Under the pieces are notes generated by a model that saw only the letters and a program-made list of their open reading frames with translations, made no database searches and had not been told where the DNA came from. A program made the translations under genes and the position numbers. 64,000 nt of DNA from Paenibacillus taichungensis (lineage in GTDB: Bacteria; Bacillota; Bacilli; Paenibacillales; Paenibacillaceae), in contig NZ_QEVW01000006.1 of NCBI RefSeq assembly GCF_003287275.1, forward strand, positions 124,001 through 188,000, in the 5' to 3' direction. Shown here piece after piece: positions 53,278-61,921 of this stretch. Numbering within the stretch: the first letter of the stretch is position 1; every line of letters starts with the position of its first letter.

Positions 53278-53456
53278 TCACACTCTAACCGAGAGGGCAG
53301 AAAGGACCTGAAGAAGCGAAGCGATCGCCTAAAAGCTTTCTGTAAGAAAGCTGCATCGGAAGCATACGCTTATCACCGGATTTCTCCCTTTAGCAAAAGG
53401 GAATCAAGGAAATCTGGGGTAACAGCGATCGGAAGGTTATTCTGCCATCGAAGTGA
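53278..53456. repeat. Dispersed palindromic repeat, copy 3 (inverted)
   Basis: Reverse complement matches copy 2 along its length: GATCGCTGTTACCCC, GCGTATGCTTCCG, the AGCTTTCT/AGAAAGCT hairpin, and CTTCGCTTCTTCAGG. Ends TCACACT and AGTGA are weaker than in copies 1 and 2. It occupies most of the gap between the secreted vWA gene and the plus-strand 47-aa gene. Confidence 0.85.
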
Positions 53457-53526
53457 CTCGGGTCTGCAAACAATAGTTCATCTTATAATAAAAGCAAAAT
53501 GATCAAGCCATAGAAAGGAACGGATT

Positions 53527-53670
53527 ATGGTTACATACGGATGCCTCGCCATATTGTTTCTTTTTGTCATTATAAAGGTGATTGCGTTCCTGCTTCATCG
53601 GCGCAAACCCGTTTCCCGGGAAGATGCCGATCGAACCCTCTACACTATTCTGAATGGCGAGCGTGATTGA
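53527..53670 (+). CDS. 47-residue single-pass membrane peptide
   Basis: Short gene: ATG 53527 has AAAGGA about eight bases upstream and the frame ends with TGA at 53668-53670. The product has one hydrophobic helix (about residues 6-23, 'CLAILFLFVIIKVIAFLL') followed by a basic then charged tail ('HRRKPVSREDADRTLY'). The next gene starts two bases after its stop, so the pair is coupled. No family is recognised. It may be a small accessory subunit of the zinc-ribbon membrane protein beside it. Confidence 0.7.
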   Translation: MVTYGCLAILFLFVIIKVIAFLLHRRKPVSREDADRTLYTILNGERD

Positions 53671-53672
53671 GC

Positions 53673-54605
53673 ATGAGCACTAAACAAGTTGTATCCATCA
53701 GACCTTTTATAAGAACAACGCATGCGTTTCAAAAGTTGCGTGTTTGCAAGCGGTGTGGCCAGTACACCTGCCTGTGGGAGGACCACTGTACTGCCTGTGG
53801 ACGCGGCACTCTTGCCAAAGTGGATGAACGCGCCTCTTCTCGCGTCAAACGGCGAATCGCACGCGACCTATTTATCACGGTAATCCTTGGTGCAGCGGCC
53901 ACCTATTTTGGTGAAACCATAGACCAAACGATGGCAGCGGCCAGTATCTCCCTCCTGTTTCTGGCTGGATTGATCTTCATGCAAAAGCGGTCCTTCCAAG
54001 TCGAACAACAGCGTGAACTCAAACGCATGCTGCGTCAGGATGAGGAAGCGATTCGCCAAGGCATTAACCGGAATTGGGCTCTTGTCGCAGAAGCACGCAA
54101 GCAGGATGAAGCGTTAGCCTATGAAATGCTCCGGGAGATCGGTTCGCTCGTCTATAATGACCGGATTCGTCTGCAGCAGGTTGCGCTGCTGCAATCCTTT
54201 GTGCTGCGCAGTGATATGGACCTGCAGCTCAAACCTTTGCTGCTGCATAGCTTCGAGCGGCTGCTCGCTGAATATATCGGTGAAATCGCACGGCTGAAGC
54301 CCGAACTGGTCCGTGAAGATGCGATTAGGTATATCGCAACGTACGAAGTAAATATTTTGCAGCTGCACAACGGGATTCAGATTCTGACGGCTGTAGCCGC
54401 CGCCGCTGTACGCAAAAGTAAATATATTGAGTTGTTCCCAAGTCTTATTACCCGCTACGCGCGCTTTATGCCCAAAGATCGGTTTATGCGGCTCTATCAA
54501 ACTCTGGAGCTGTATCCTGGTAAGGCACGCGGTGGGCTGGCGGAGTCGGTTGGTCGGGTCTATAACGAGAAATATCGGGATTCGTACGCAGATGTTCGTG
54601 TGTAG
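53673..54605 (+). CDS. Zinc-ribbon membrane protein, unknown function
   Basis: 310 aa. An N-terminal zinc ribbon (C-x2-C in 'CKRCG' and C-x2-C in 'CTACG', about residues 26-44) is followed by two membrane helices (about 68-105, 'LFITVILGAAATYFGE' and 'AAASISLLFLAGLIFM') and a long, mostly helical cytoplasmic part without known motifs. ATG 53673 follows the 47-aa gene's stop by two bases; the TTG at 53667 overlaps that gene. It is divergent from the vWA/tubulin genes. A link to that system is suggested by position and by the zinc ribbon shared in kind with the GTPase, but is not proven. Confidence 0.78.
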   Translation: MSTKQVVSIRPFIRTTHAFQKLRVCKRCGQYTCLWEDHCTACGRGTLAKVDERASSRVKRRIARDLFITVILGAAATYFGETIDQTMAAASISLLFLAGLIFMQKRSFQVEQQRELKRMLRQDEEAIRQGINRNWALVAEARKQDEALAYEMLREIGSLVYNDRIRLQQVALLQSFVLRSDMDLQLKPLLLHSFERLLAEYIGEIARLKPELVREDAIRYIATYEVNILQLHNGIQILTAVAAAAVRKSKYIELFPSLITRYARFMPKDRFMRLYQTLELYPGKARGGLAESVGRVYNEKYRDSYADVRV

Positions 54606-54744
54606 AGCTGTTGTAAATGGACTCGAAATGTAAATTAGTGCAAACTCAATCCCTGTTATATAGACGAACCAAAATCTGTTTACCCCTGCATACGTACTGG
54701 AATTACGCGTGACATTGTATAGTTTTATCATATAAGTTTCCACG

Positions 54745-54783
54745 AAAAAACACCCCATCCTTAGGTCTAGGATGAGGTGTTTT
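54745..54783. terminator. Bidirectional terminator
   Basis: AAAACACCCCATCCT and AGGATGAGGTGTTTT form a near-perfect stem with A and T flanks on both sides. It serves the zinc-ribbon gene and the helicase gene, which converge here. Confidence 0.9.
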
Positions 54784-54840
54784 GATATTTGGAAAATGTA
54801 TGGCGTCCTTCCAGATTACCCGCCATAGGTTTTATCGTTT

Positions 54841-56412
54841 TTACCGCCCGCGACGAGAATCGCGGCGGTCGCTCTTGGCCGGCCCACGTCCTGCGGAGTC
54901 CGGTCGGCGTGAACCTTCACTGCTGCGCCCGGAGCTGCGCTTGTCGGCGCTACGGCCGCCCCAGCCGCTGCTGCGCTCATCGCCGCTGCGACCTGCACCG
55001 CGCCCGCCTTGTCCCGCTGCACCGCGACTGCTGTCGCTGCTGCGCGCGGAACCACGGCCTGGGCTGCGCTCGTCGCCACTGCGGCCGCCACTACGACCAC
55101 CGCTGCGACCACCGCTGCGTCCAACTTCACCGCCACGGGAACCACCACGACCGCCACGTCCGCCTTCACTGCGGCCGGTACGTCCTGCGCCGCGACGGGC
55201 ACTGCCTGTCCCAGCGGAGCGTCCGCCAGAACGTTCTTCATCACCCTGACTGTTGATGGAACGTCTATTGGCTCCAGTTGATGCTACCGGACCTTCACTT
55301 GTCCACTGGATACGGGAAAGCTTCTGATTGGTGCCTTCCTCAATACGAGCGAGCTCAGGTCTGTCGTGCTGTGTCGCAAATGTCACGGCAAGGCCCGTGC
55401 CGCCAGCACGACCCGTACGGCCGATCCGGTGGATATAGCTTTCCGCATCATGCGGCATATCGTAGTTGAATACATGCGTTACGCCTTCAACATCCAGTCC
55501 GCGTGCAGCAACATCCGTAGCAACAAGGATTTGCAATTTCGCGTCGCGGAATGCTTTCATTACATTCTCACGCTTGGATTGGGACAGGTCTCCATGAAGT
55601 TCATCGCTCGCATAACCTGCTTCACGCAGATCTTCGTTCAGCTTGGATGCACGGCGCTTGGTCCGGCAAAAAACAATCGCCAGGTAAGGGCGATACGTAT
55701 CAATCATGCCGCGAAGTGCCTCAAGTTTGCCACGATCCGTGCACTCCAGCACCTGCTGGCGAATCTGATTGATCGGAATCACAGACTTGGAGGATACCTT
55801 CACATCCTCCGGATCTTTCATATAGTTCTTCGCCAAGACGCGAATGCCTTTCGGCATCGTTGCCGAGAACAGCATCGTCTGACGTTTGTGTGGCAGTTCA
55901 CGAAGGATGGTCTCCACATCATCCAGGAAGCCCATGTGCAGCATTTGATCGGCTTCATCCAGCACCAGTTTTTTCACATTATCCAGCTTCAACGTGCCAC
56001 GACGCAGATGGTCCAGGAGACGCCCCGGCGTACCAATCACGATCTGTGTACCGTTTTGCAATTTGCGGAGTTGCTTGTCCACATCTTGTCCGCCGTATAC
56101 CGCGAGAACATGCAGCTTATCGTCGTTTGCAGTCAGCTTCTTCGCTTCTTCCGTAATTTGCAGCGCCAACTCCCGCGTAGGAGCAATAATCAGTGCTTGC
56201 GGCGAGCGGTCGGATACGTTAATTTTCTGAATAATCGGCAGCAGAAAAGCCAGCGTTTTCCCTGTACCCGTCTGTGCCTCAGCAATAATATCGCGCCCAC
56301 CCAGCAGTACCGGAATCGAACGCTCCTGTACCGGAGTCGGCACGGCGATACCCTGATGTTTCAGGATCTCGCACCATTCCGGGCGAATGCCCAGTTGTTC
56401 AAAGTTTGCCAA
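54841..56412 (-). CDS. DEAD-box RNA helicase with RGG-type tail
   Basis: 523 aa. All helicase motifs are present: Q motif region, 'AQTGTGKT' (about 45-52), 'PTRELALQ', 'LDEADQ', 'SATMP', 'VATDVAARGLDV' and 'HRIGRTGR'. From about 390 on the protein is a disordered Arg/Gly/Ser tail with repeated SGGR units that should bind RNA. It resembles CshA/DeaD-like helicases of ribosome assembly and mRNA decay. Translation starts at TTG 56412 with GAGGTG six bases upstream. The GC-rich repeats of the tail open long spurious frames on both strands, which I do not annotate. Confidence 0.95.
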   Translation of the reverse strand: MANFEQLGIRPEWCEILKHQGIAVPTPVQERSIPVLLGGRDIIAEAQTGTGKTLAFLLPIIQKINVSDRSPQALIIAPTRELALQITEEAKKLTANDDKLHVLAVYGGQDVDKQLRKLQNGTQIVIGTPGRLLDHLRRGTLKLDNVKKLVLDEADQMLHMGFLDDVETILRELPHKRQTMLFSATMPKGIRVLAKNYMKDPEDVKVSSKSVIPINQIRQQVLECTDRGKLEALRGMIDTYRPYLAIVFCRTKRRASKLNEDLREAGYASDELHGDLSQSKRENVMKAFRDAKLQILVATDVAARGLDVEGVTHVFNYDMPHDAESYIHRIGRTGRAGGTGLAVTFATQHDRPELARIEEGTNQKLSRIQWTSEGPVASTGANRRSINSQGDEERSGGRSAGTGSARRGAGRTGRSEGGRGGRGGSRGGEVGRSGGRSGGRSGGRSGDERSPGRGSARSSDSSRGAAGQGGRGAGRSGDERSSGWGGRSADKRSSGRSSEGSRRPDSAGRGPAKSDRRDSRRGR

Positions 56413-56784
56413 TCGTTACACCTCTGTATATTCATTTAGATAAGTCCATTTCATAATTGCTTTCACTTGGCTTCAATCAAGACTAGTTTTCCGTATATCA
56501 ATCATGATTATGAAATGAATTTTTTAAAAAGCAATCGGTCCGTTGCTCTTCTTCTCCATACCCTGTAGTTTACACGTTAGTCAAGCAAAACAAAAGGGGA
56601 TCGGGCGTTACACCCTCAACTTGTAGCACAAAATCCCAAGATCAGTGTGACTTATAGCGACCAAGTGAGCTTAAGGATAGCTTTGAGAGCAACTATAGGA
56701 GCTTCCCTGAGAATGGTGACTACCACTTTATCACTAATTTCAACGAATCCAGTACACCCTATTCCGACAATTAGAACCGTTTGG

Positions 56785-56939
56785 AATTTCTAACGAACTC
56801 GAGCCACCTTATTACCCGGAAATACAAGCAGAACGGCTACAGTATTGGTGAGATCGGCAAAATAAGATGTCTGAGATTCTTTAGAATAACGAAAACATCA
56901 AATAACCCCATATAAGACGTGCCAGGTTCGTTAGAACTT
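56785..56939. repeat. Inverted TTCTAACGAAC repeats in a 712-base non-coding gap
   Basis: AATTTCTAACGAAC (56785-56798) and GGTTCGTTAGAACTT (56925-56939) are inverted, and the flanks ('CGAGCCACCTTAT' and its counterpart) also resemble each other; a weaker copy, TAGAATAACGAA, lies at about 56883. No gene is supported between 56413 and 57124. The helicase promoter and the sulP terminator lie at its ends. Confidence 0.45.
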
Positions 56940-57031
56940 ACGCAGAGAGAAAGACACAACCTTCAACACAATAACATCAACCACTAAAACTAGCATTACC
57001 ACTCCAACGCAGTGCACACCCATCCTCTAAT

Positions 57032-57083
57032 AAAAACAGCGGCGCCCTCTTCCGACTTAAATCCGGAAAAAGCGCGCCGCTGA
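57032..57083 (-). terminator. Terminator of the SulP transporter gene
   Basis: Minus-strand stem CAGCGGCGCGC / GGGCGCCGCTG with inner CCGGA/TCGG pairing, followed by TTTTTA, 41 bases after the stop codon. Confidence 0.85.
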
Positions 57084-57124
57084 TAAAAAATAACTTTTTT
57101 GTTGTCTACTTCGTTGCAACCAAG

Positions 57125-58576
57125 TTACGAACTGTGCCCTTGCACCGTGGCAAAACCGCTCTTCTCAAGCAAACGAGAGCTTTCCTCATTCAGTCCGCGA
57201 AGATGCACCGTTTTGCCCAGTTTCGCATATTTAAACTTCACTTTACCAATGGCAACAACCGCCGTGTTATCCCAAATATGTGAGCCCCCAAAATCAATCG
57301 TGATTTCCTGAGGATCAGCCTCAGCATTGAACTCATCAACGAAGCGGGAAGATGAACCAAAGAAGAACGGTCCGTGAATACGGTACACCTTCTGTCCCTG
57401 CTCCTCATTTGCCTGAACACGAATCTTGGTCTGTTTCCAACCAAAATGAAGCACACTAAGCACAACGCCGACCATCACACCGATAGACAGATCGTGGGTA
57501 TACACCACAATGGCAACCGTGACTACCATAACGAAGGCTTCCGCACGTGGCACACGCGCAATGTTCTTGATGGAACTCCAGTCAAACGTACCAATGCACA
57601 CCATAAACATCACACCAACGAGTGCACCCATTGGCACCTCTTTCACCACACCACTAAGCAATAACAACAATATGGCCAGAAAAGCACCAGCCGTAAATGT
57701 GGATAATCGACCTCGTCCACCAGATTTCACATTAATAACCGACTGTCCAATCATCGCGCAACCACCCATGCCACCGAAAAGGCCATTAACGAAGTTGGCA
57801 ATCCCCTGACCACGTACTTCACGGTTCTTGCTGCTCTTGGTCTCGGTCATTTCATCCACAATCGTTGCAGTCAGCAAAGATTCCAGCAAACCTACCAGAG
57901 CCATCGTGAACGAATAAGGCAGAAGGATCATTAGCGTATTGAGGGACCAGTCGATATTCGGCAGATGGAACATAGGCAGGGTACTCGTGAGATTCCCCAT
58001 ATCACCTACGGTTTTGACGTCCAGATGTAACAGAGCCGTAATGATCGTCATGATTACAATAGCAATCAGTGGAGCCGGAACGCTTTTGAAAAAACGTGGC
58101 AAAATATAAATAATCGCCAACGTACCCGCTACCATCACATACATAATCCAATTAGCACCCGTGAAATGGGTAAGCTGAGCCATAAAGATGAGAATCGCCA
58201 GTGCATTCACAAACCCGGTCAGTACGGAATGAGGCACAAATGTAATAAACCGACCCACCTTGAAAATCCCCAGAATAAACTGAACTATACCTGTCAGAAT
58301 TGTAGCGGCAAACAGATACTCCACGCCATAATCCTTGACGAGTCCCACCATCAGTACCGCCATAGCGCCCGTTGCTGCCGAGATCATGCCCGGTCTTCCG
58401 CCCGCAATTGAGATCACGATGGCAATCGTAATTGAAGCGTACAATCCGACCATCGGATCGACACCCGCAATGATCGAGAAGGCAATGGCTTCCGGAATAA
58501 GCGCCAGCGCTACCGTTATGCCTGCCAGCACGTCTCCGCGAATGTTACCAAACCATTGTTGTTTTAAAGTATTCAT
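57125..58576 (-). CDS. SulP-family anion transporter with STAS domain
   Basis: 483 aa. About 10-12 hydrophobic helices with the SulP signature region '[20 protein letters not shown]', '(S)AATGAMAV' and '[20 protein letters not shown]', then a C-terminal STAS domain (about 395-483, '[20 protein letters not shown]'). It exchanges or imports an anion such as sulfate or bicarbonate, and the sequence does not say which. AAAGGA is upstream of ATG 58576. Its 5' region is about 335 bases long and highly structured, suggesting control at the RNA level. Confidence 0.92.
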   Translation of the reverse strand: MNTLKQQWFGNIRGDVLAGITVALALIPEAIAFSIIAGVDPMVGLYASITIAIVISIAGGRPGMISAATGAMAVLMVGLVKDYGVEYLFAATILTGIVQFILGIFKVGRFITFVPHSVLTGFVNALAILIFMAQLTHFTGANWIMYVMVAGTLAIIYILPRFFKSVPAPLIAIVIMTIITALLHLDVKTVGDMGNLTSTLPMFHLPNIDWSLNTLMILLPYSFTMALVGLLESLLTATIVDEMTETKSSKNREVRGQGIANFVNGLFGGMGGCAMIGQSVINVKSGGRGRLSTFTAGAFLAILLLLLSGVVKEVPMGALVGVMFMVCIGTFDWSSIKNIARVPRAEAFVMVVTVAIVVYTHDLSIGVMVGVVLSVLHFGWKQTKIRVQANEEQGQKVYRIHGPFFFGSSSRFVDEFNAEADPQEITIDFGGSHIWDNTAVVAIGKVKFKYAKLGKTVHLRGLNEESSRLLEKSGFATVQGHSS

Positions 58577-58840
58577 ATCGTCCTTTGCCGGTCCTCCTAC
58601 GTATTTAAACTCAAATTTGTCTTATCTACTGAACGGCAATGGAATGGTTCGTCACTAAGCAACTACAACAGACAACACAAAACAGCGGAATACCCTCCCG
58701 CAAAAATGTGTCTGTATAGGTTGAAAACATGTGGGTTGACCATAATCGGAATAAGATATCCGATATCATGTCCGTACATGTCTCGTCCGTTCCAGTGTGC
58801 ACCTATTATTTCCACTCCAACATTCAGGTGTCTTGCTTTC

Positions 58841-58925
58841 GAGACATCATGAACCAATCATGATGTCTCTAGGTTTTCCCCTCTCAGAAAAACCGGGTCC
58901 GTTAATGTACTGACCTATTATTATA
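58841..58925 (-). promoter_or_regulatory. Structured leader and -10 box of the sulP gene
   Basis: On the minus strand a TATAAT (58920-58925) is followed within 40 bases by a GGTTTTTC/GGAAAACC hairpin (about 58871-58895) and then a perfect 12-bp hairpin GAGACATCATGA / TCATGATGTCTC (58841-58869) with a five-base loop. Coding starts about 265 bases later. No riboswitch class I know fits. Confidence 0.5.
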
Positions 58926-59067
58926 GTCCCAGTGTCTCTTCTACACGAACAGAGTATGTATCCGCAATTGGTATATTATCTTGTATTATCTCTTATTTAT
59001 GTAAAATATCTCAGTTATGCTCTGTTTATCTTATATATGCATCACCAAGCCATGACCAAACCCAAAA

Positions 59068-59108
59068 AAAGTCGTTAATGCTCCCCTGCTAGGAAGCGTT
59101 AACGACTC
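59068..59108 (-). terminator. Terminator of the ABC1-kinase operon
   Basis: Minus-strand stem AGTCGTTAACGCTT / AGCATTAACGACT with a T-run, shortly after the ABC1 kinase stop codon. Confidence 0.88.
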
Positions 59109-59126
59109 TCTTGATTACGCTTATAC

Positions 59127-60797
59127 TTAAAATCTTCCCGATTTAAATATCGAATAAAGCAGAAAGGCCACCATCAGAATGGCTACCAGAAAACCGATCT
59201 CAATGACCGGAATATCCCATAACATGGTGGACTGGTGACTAATCGAAGAACCGATGATCAACCCAACCATAATGATACAAAATGCGAGCAGTACAATACT
59301 GAAGGACAGCCGATTACTGATCTGGTCCATTCTGCGCATGAGCGCGTCCAGTTCAGGGACACTGATCTCCAGCCGCAGTTTTCCTTTGCTAATAATGGAA
59401 GACAATTGCCTTAACTGCCCAGGCAGACCCATGACACTCTCAGCCATATCAGCCGCGCTGCGGAACACCCGATTCCTGATCCTTCCTGGATTAAAGCGTT
59501 CCTTGATCAGCTTGCGGCCAAATGGTTCTGCCATATCCACGATACTCAAGGAAGGATCGAGATGTTCGATAACACCTTCCATGGTAAGCAGCGACTTCCC
59601 TAGCAGCAGAATATCAGCAGGCATGACGACCCGATGCCGCTGGGCTACACCGAACAGATCGTTCAATGCTTGTCCCACACTAATTTTGGAAAAGGGAATA
59701 TCATAGTATTTGGTGCGCAGCTTATCCAGATCGCTATGAAGTCCTCGCAGATCCATATCATCCGGCATCATGCCCAGCTTCTCGATCGCCCGAATCATGC
59801 TGTCCGTATCTTTGCGCATCAATCCGATGATGAGGGAAGCCAGGTGCTGCTTCATCTCATCGCTCAGACTGCCCACCATGCCAAAATCAATAAAGGCAAG
59901 CCTGCCATCCTTCAGAACCATCAGATTACCCGGATGTGGATCGGCATGAAAGAATCCATGAATAAAGATCTGATTCAACAGTGAATCCACCAGCCGCTGC
60001 GCAATGTTATTCAGATCATGCCCACGTTTAATCAACTCGTCACGGTCATTCAGCTTGATACCTTCAATGTACTCCATGGTAAGCACACGAGAAGACGTTT
60101 GATCCCAGTAGATCACCGGTATTTTTACTTTGCCATCCTGCTGATATTGCTGTGCAATCTTCTCCGTATTACGACCCTCAACGGTATAATCCAGCTCGGC
60201 CATCAGTGCCTGAGCATACTCTTCTACCATTTGCGGAATCTGATATTGCTTTACCCAATCCCAGCGTTTCTCCGCCATGGACGTCAATTCTCTTAAAATA
60301 TCCAGATCGCGCTGAACGATACGCGATATACCGGGCCGCTGAATCTTAATAGCTACGGCCTCACCGCTTCGGAGTTTACCCAGATGCACCTGTCCAATAC
60401 TAGCCGCAGCCACAGGGGTATCCTCGAACCGGGAAAAGATCTCCTCCAGCGGTGTATCCAATTCCTGTTCCAAAATACCCCGTGCTGTCTCCGAGGAAAA
60501 CGGCGGGACTTGATCCTGCAGCTTCACCAATTCCCGAATCACAGACTCGGGCAACAGATCCGCCCTTGTGCTTGCCAGTTGCCCCAGCTTAACGAAAGCT
60601 GGCCCCAGCTCCTGCAGCACGAGTCGTATGCGTTCACTTAATGTCTTGGTGGTGTGGGCTTCACGCGACATCCACCGCCGGGGTATGGCCAGCAACTGGA
60701 ACAAACCCAGCTCCTCAACCATATAACCGAAGCCATGACGCACCAGCGCCATGGCAATTTCCCGGTATCTGCCGACATGTTTGATTCGCACAGCCAT
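59127..60797 (-). CDS. ABC1/UbiB-family protein kinase-like protein
   Basis: 556 aa. The family's KxGQ motif 'FVKLGQLASTRADLLP', the Ala-rich loop 'AAASIGQVHLG' replacing the glycine loop, 'VAIKIQRPGI', 'HGFFHADPHPGNLMV' and 'FIDFGMVG' are all present. Two C-terminal membrane helices anchor it. UbiB proteins support isoprenoid-lipid (quinone) metabolism by an atypical ATPase activity; in Gram-positives the exact role is open. Its ATG follows the phasin-like gene's stop codon without a gap and without a clear ribosome binding site, so it is translationally coupled. Confidence 0.93.
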   Translation of the reverse strand: MAVRIKHVGRYREIAMALVRHGFGYMVEELGLFQLLAIPRRWMSREAHTTKTLSERIRLVLQELGPAFVKLGQLASTRADLLPESVIRELVKLQDQVPPFSSETARGILEQELDTPLEEIFSRFEDTPVAAASIGQVHLGKLRSGEAVAIKIQRPGISRIVQRDLDILRELTSMAEKRWDWVKQYQIPQMVEEYAQALMAELDYTVEGRNTEKIAQQYQQDGKVKIPVIYWDQTSSRVLTMEYIEGIKLNDRDELIKRGHDLNNIAQRLVDSLLNQIFIHGFFHADPHPGNLMVLKDGRLAFIDFGMVGSLSDEMKQHLASLIIGLMRKDTDSMIRAIEKLGMMPDDMDLRGLHSDLDKLRTKYYDIPFSKISVGQALNDLFGVAQRHRVVMPADILLLGKSLLTMEGVIEHLDPSLSIVDMAEPFGRKLIKERFNPGRIRNRVFRSAADMAESVMGLPGQLRQLSSIISKGKLRLEISVPELDALMRRMDQISNRLSFSIVLLAFCIIMVGLIIGSSISHQSTMLWDIPVIEIGFLVAILMVAFLLYSIFKSGRF

Positions 60798-61175
60798 CTA
60801 CTCGATCTCGTTTCCTTTGAGAGGAGGAACTTCAAGTGGAGCTGGGGATACATCAGGTTGAAGCTGTGGTGTGTGACCCAGTTCCGCAAGCTTTTTCTCA
60901 AGGACGGCAACACGCTGTTCCAAACTGGTTACATCACTCTCGGATGGAACGCCCACTTCCTGAAGAACGCGCTTGACCTGTTCGTGAATCATTCTTTTGA
61001 ACTGGCCCTGCTCTTCATCGCCCCGTTCCATCAGGCGTTCAACCAACGCTTTGGATTCACCAGGTGCCAGTTCCCCGCGCTTGACCAGATCATCCACGGT
61101 TTTCTCAATTTTCTCCTTGCTTACAACAGTAAGACCGAGCCCTAACGAGATTGCCTTTTTGAACAAATCGCTCAT
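60798..61175 (-). CDS. Phasin-like helical protein
   Basis: 125 aa, helical, with 'SKEKIEKTVDDLVKRGELAP' typical of the phasin-like (polyhydroxyalkanoate regulator-type) proteins, then a coiled coil ('VTSLEQRVAVLEKKLAEL') and a Pro-rich end. Bacillales often keep such a gene directly ahead of an ABC1 kinase, as here. ATG 61175 is nine bases after GGAGG; ATG 61184 abuts that site. No polyhydroxyalkanoate genes are in the window, so a storage-granule role is not supported; partnership with the ABC1 protein is inferred from coupling. Confidence 0.82.
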   Translation of the reverse strand: MSDLFKKAISLGLGLTVVSKEKIEKTVDDLVKRGELAPGESKALVERLMERGDEEQGQFKRMIHEQVKRVLQEVGVPSESDVTSLEQRVAVLEKKLAELGHTPQLQPDVSPAPLEVPPLKGNEIE

Positions 61176-61247
61176 TCTTGTCATCCTCCTCTTCGTTGAT
61201 CTCTATAGTATACCCCTAATCAGCTGCTCACAAAAGAAACGGTCAGG

Positions 61248-61886
61248 CTATACGTAGCGCGCAGCCCATTTTCCTGCTTGCAGAATTAACTGACGATAGG
61301 TTTCATGGGCAAAAGATGGTACATGATGTCCTGGCATCAGGTAAACAATGCGTCCAACACCATATCTATGCGCCCAAGCTGCGGGCTTCGGCCCTTCTTC
61401 GGATTGATACTCCAGCAGAACTTTCGTTTCTGCAAATGAACCGAATTCGAACTGATAAGGCTCTTCCTCCATCGTAAATCCCGAAATGCCTTCCGTCACT
61501 GGATGGCTCTCTGCCGTTACTGTGAACTCTAGTGGGGCATAAGGTGGATGATGCAGGAATTTGGCACCAATCATCTGCTTCAGCTCATAACGATTTTGGA
61601 GCGAAATTCCGTTATGTATAATGAGCAGTCCACCTCCATTACTAACATAGGACAATAAGCCTGCTGTCTGCTGAGGAGAGACTTTTCCCTTCCAATCATC
61701 CATGTAGCAGATACACACATCAAAACCGGTTATATTTTCTTGCAGCAGCATGTTGCGATTCTCACTGCACTGCACAGTCATAGTATCGTGAAAAATCCGA
61801 CTAATTTCCGCATCCACCCCTTGCAGCGGATGCCAGTCCGGATGAGTATAATCACCAAGTAACAACGCTTTTTTACGATGATCCAT
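61248..61886 (-). CDS. ThuA-like protein
   Basis: 212 aa, a ThuA-type domain related to class I glutamine amidotransferase folds: 'CICYMDDWKGKVSPQQTAGL', 'YVSNGGGLLIIHNGI', 'FTVTAESHPVTEGI', 'YGVGRIVYLMPGHH'. ThuA proteins are tied to sugar (trehalose, sucrose) utilisation, but their biochemical role is unsettled. AAAGGAG is nine bases before ATG 61886. It lies 35 bases downstream of the SDR gene on the same strand, so the two probably form an operon, which would fit sugar or polyol oxidation. Confidence 0.88.
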   Translation of the reverse strand: MDHRKKALLLGDYTHPDWHPLQGVDAEISRIFHDTMTVQCSENRNMLLQENITGFDVCICYMDDWKGKVSPQQTAGLLSYVSNGGGLLIIHNGISLQNRYELKQMIGAKFLHHPPYAPLEFTVTAESHPVTEGISGFTMEEEPYQFEFGSFAETKVLLEYQSEEGPKPAAWAHRYGVGRIVYLMPGHHVPSFAHETYRQLILQAGKWAARYV

Positions 61887-61921
61887 CAATAAAAACTCCT
61901 TTCAAATTACCTATAACAGAA

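Noticed and set aside
54997..55200. Tandem DNA repeat or CRISPR-like array in the GGT-rich helicase tail
   Set aside because: The repeats are in-frame codons for Ser-Gly-Gly-Arg units with variable spacing and no spacers.
54782..55281. Several long open frames on both strands over the helicase tail
   Set aside because: They arise from the GC-rich Arg/Gly/Ser repeat of the helicase; compositions are simple Pro/Arg or Ala/Thr runs with no start signals.
58663..58857. A possible 64-codon leader peptide in the sulP leader (minus strand)
   Set aside because: It begins at a TTG with no ribosome binding site inside a hairpin, and the product has no coherent features. The region is better read as structured leader RNA.
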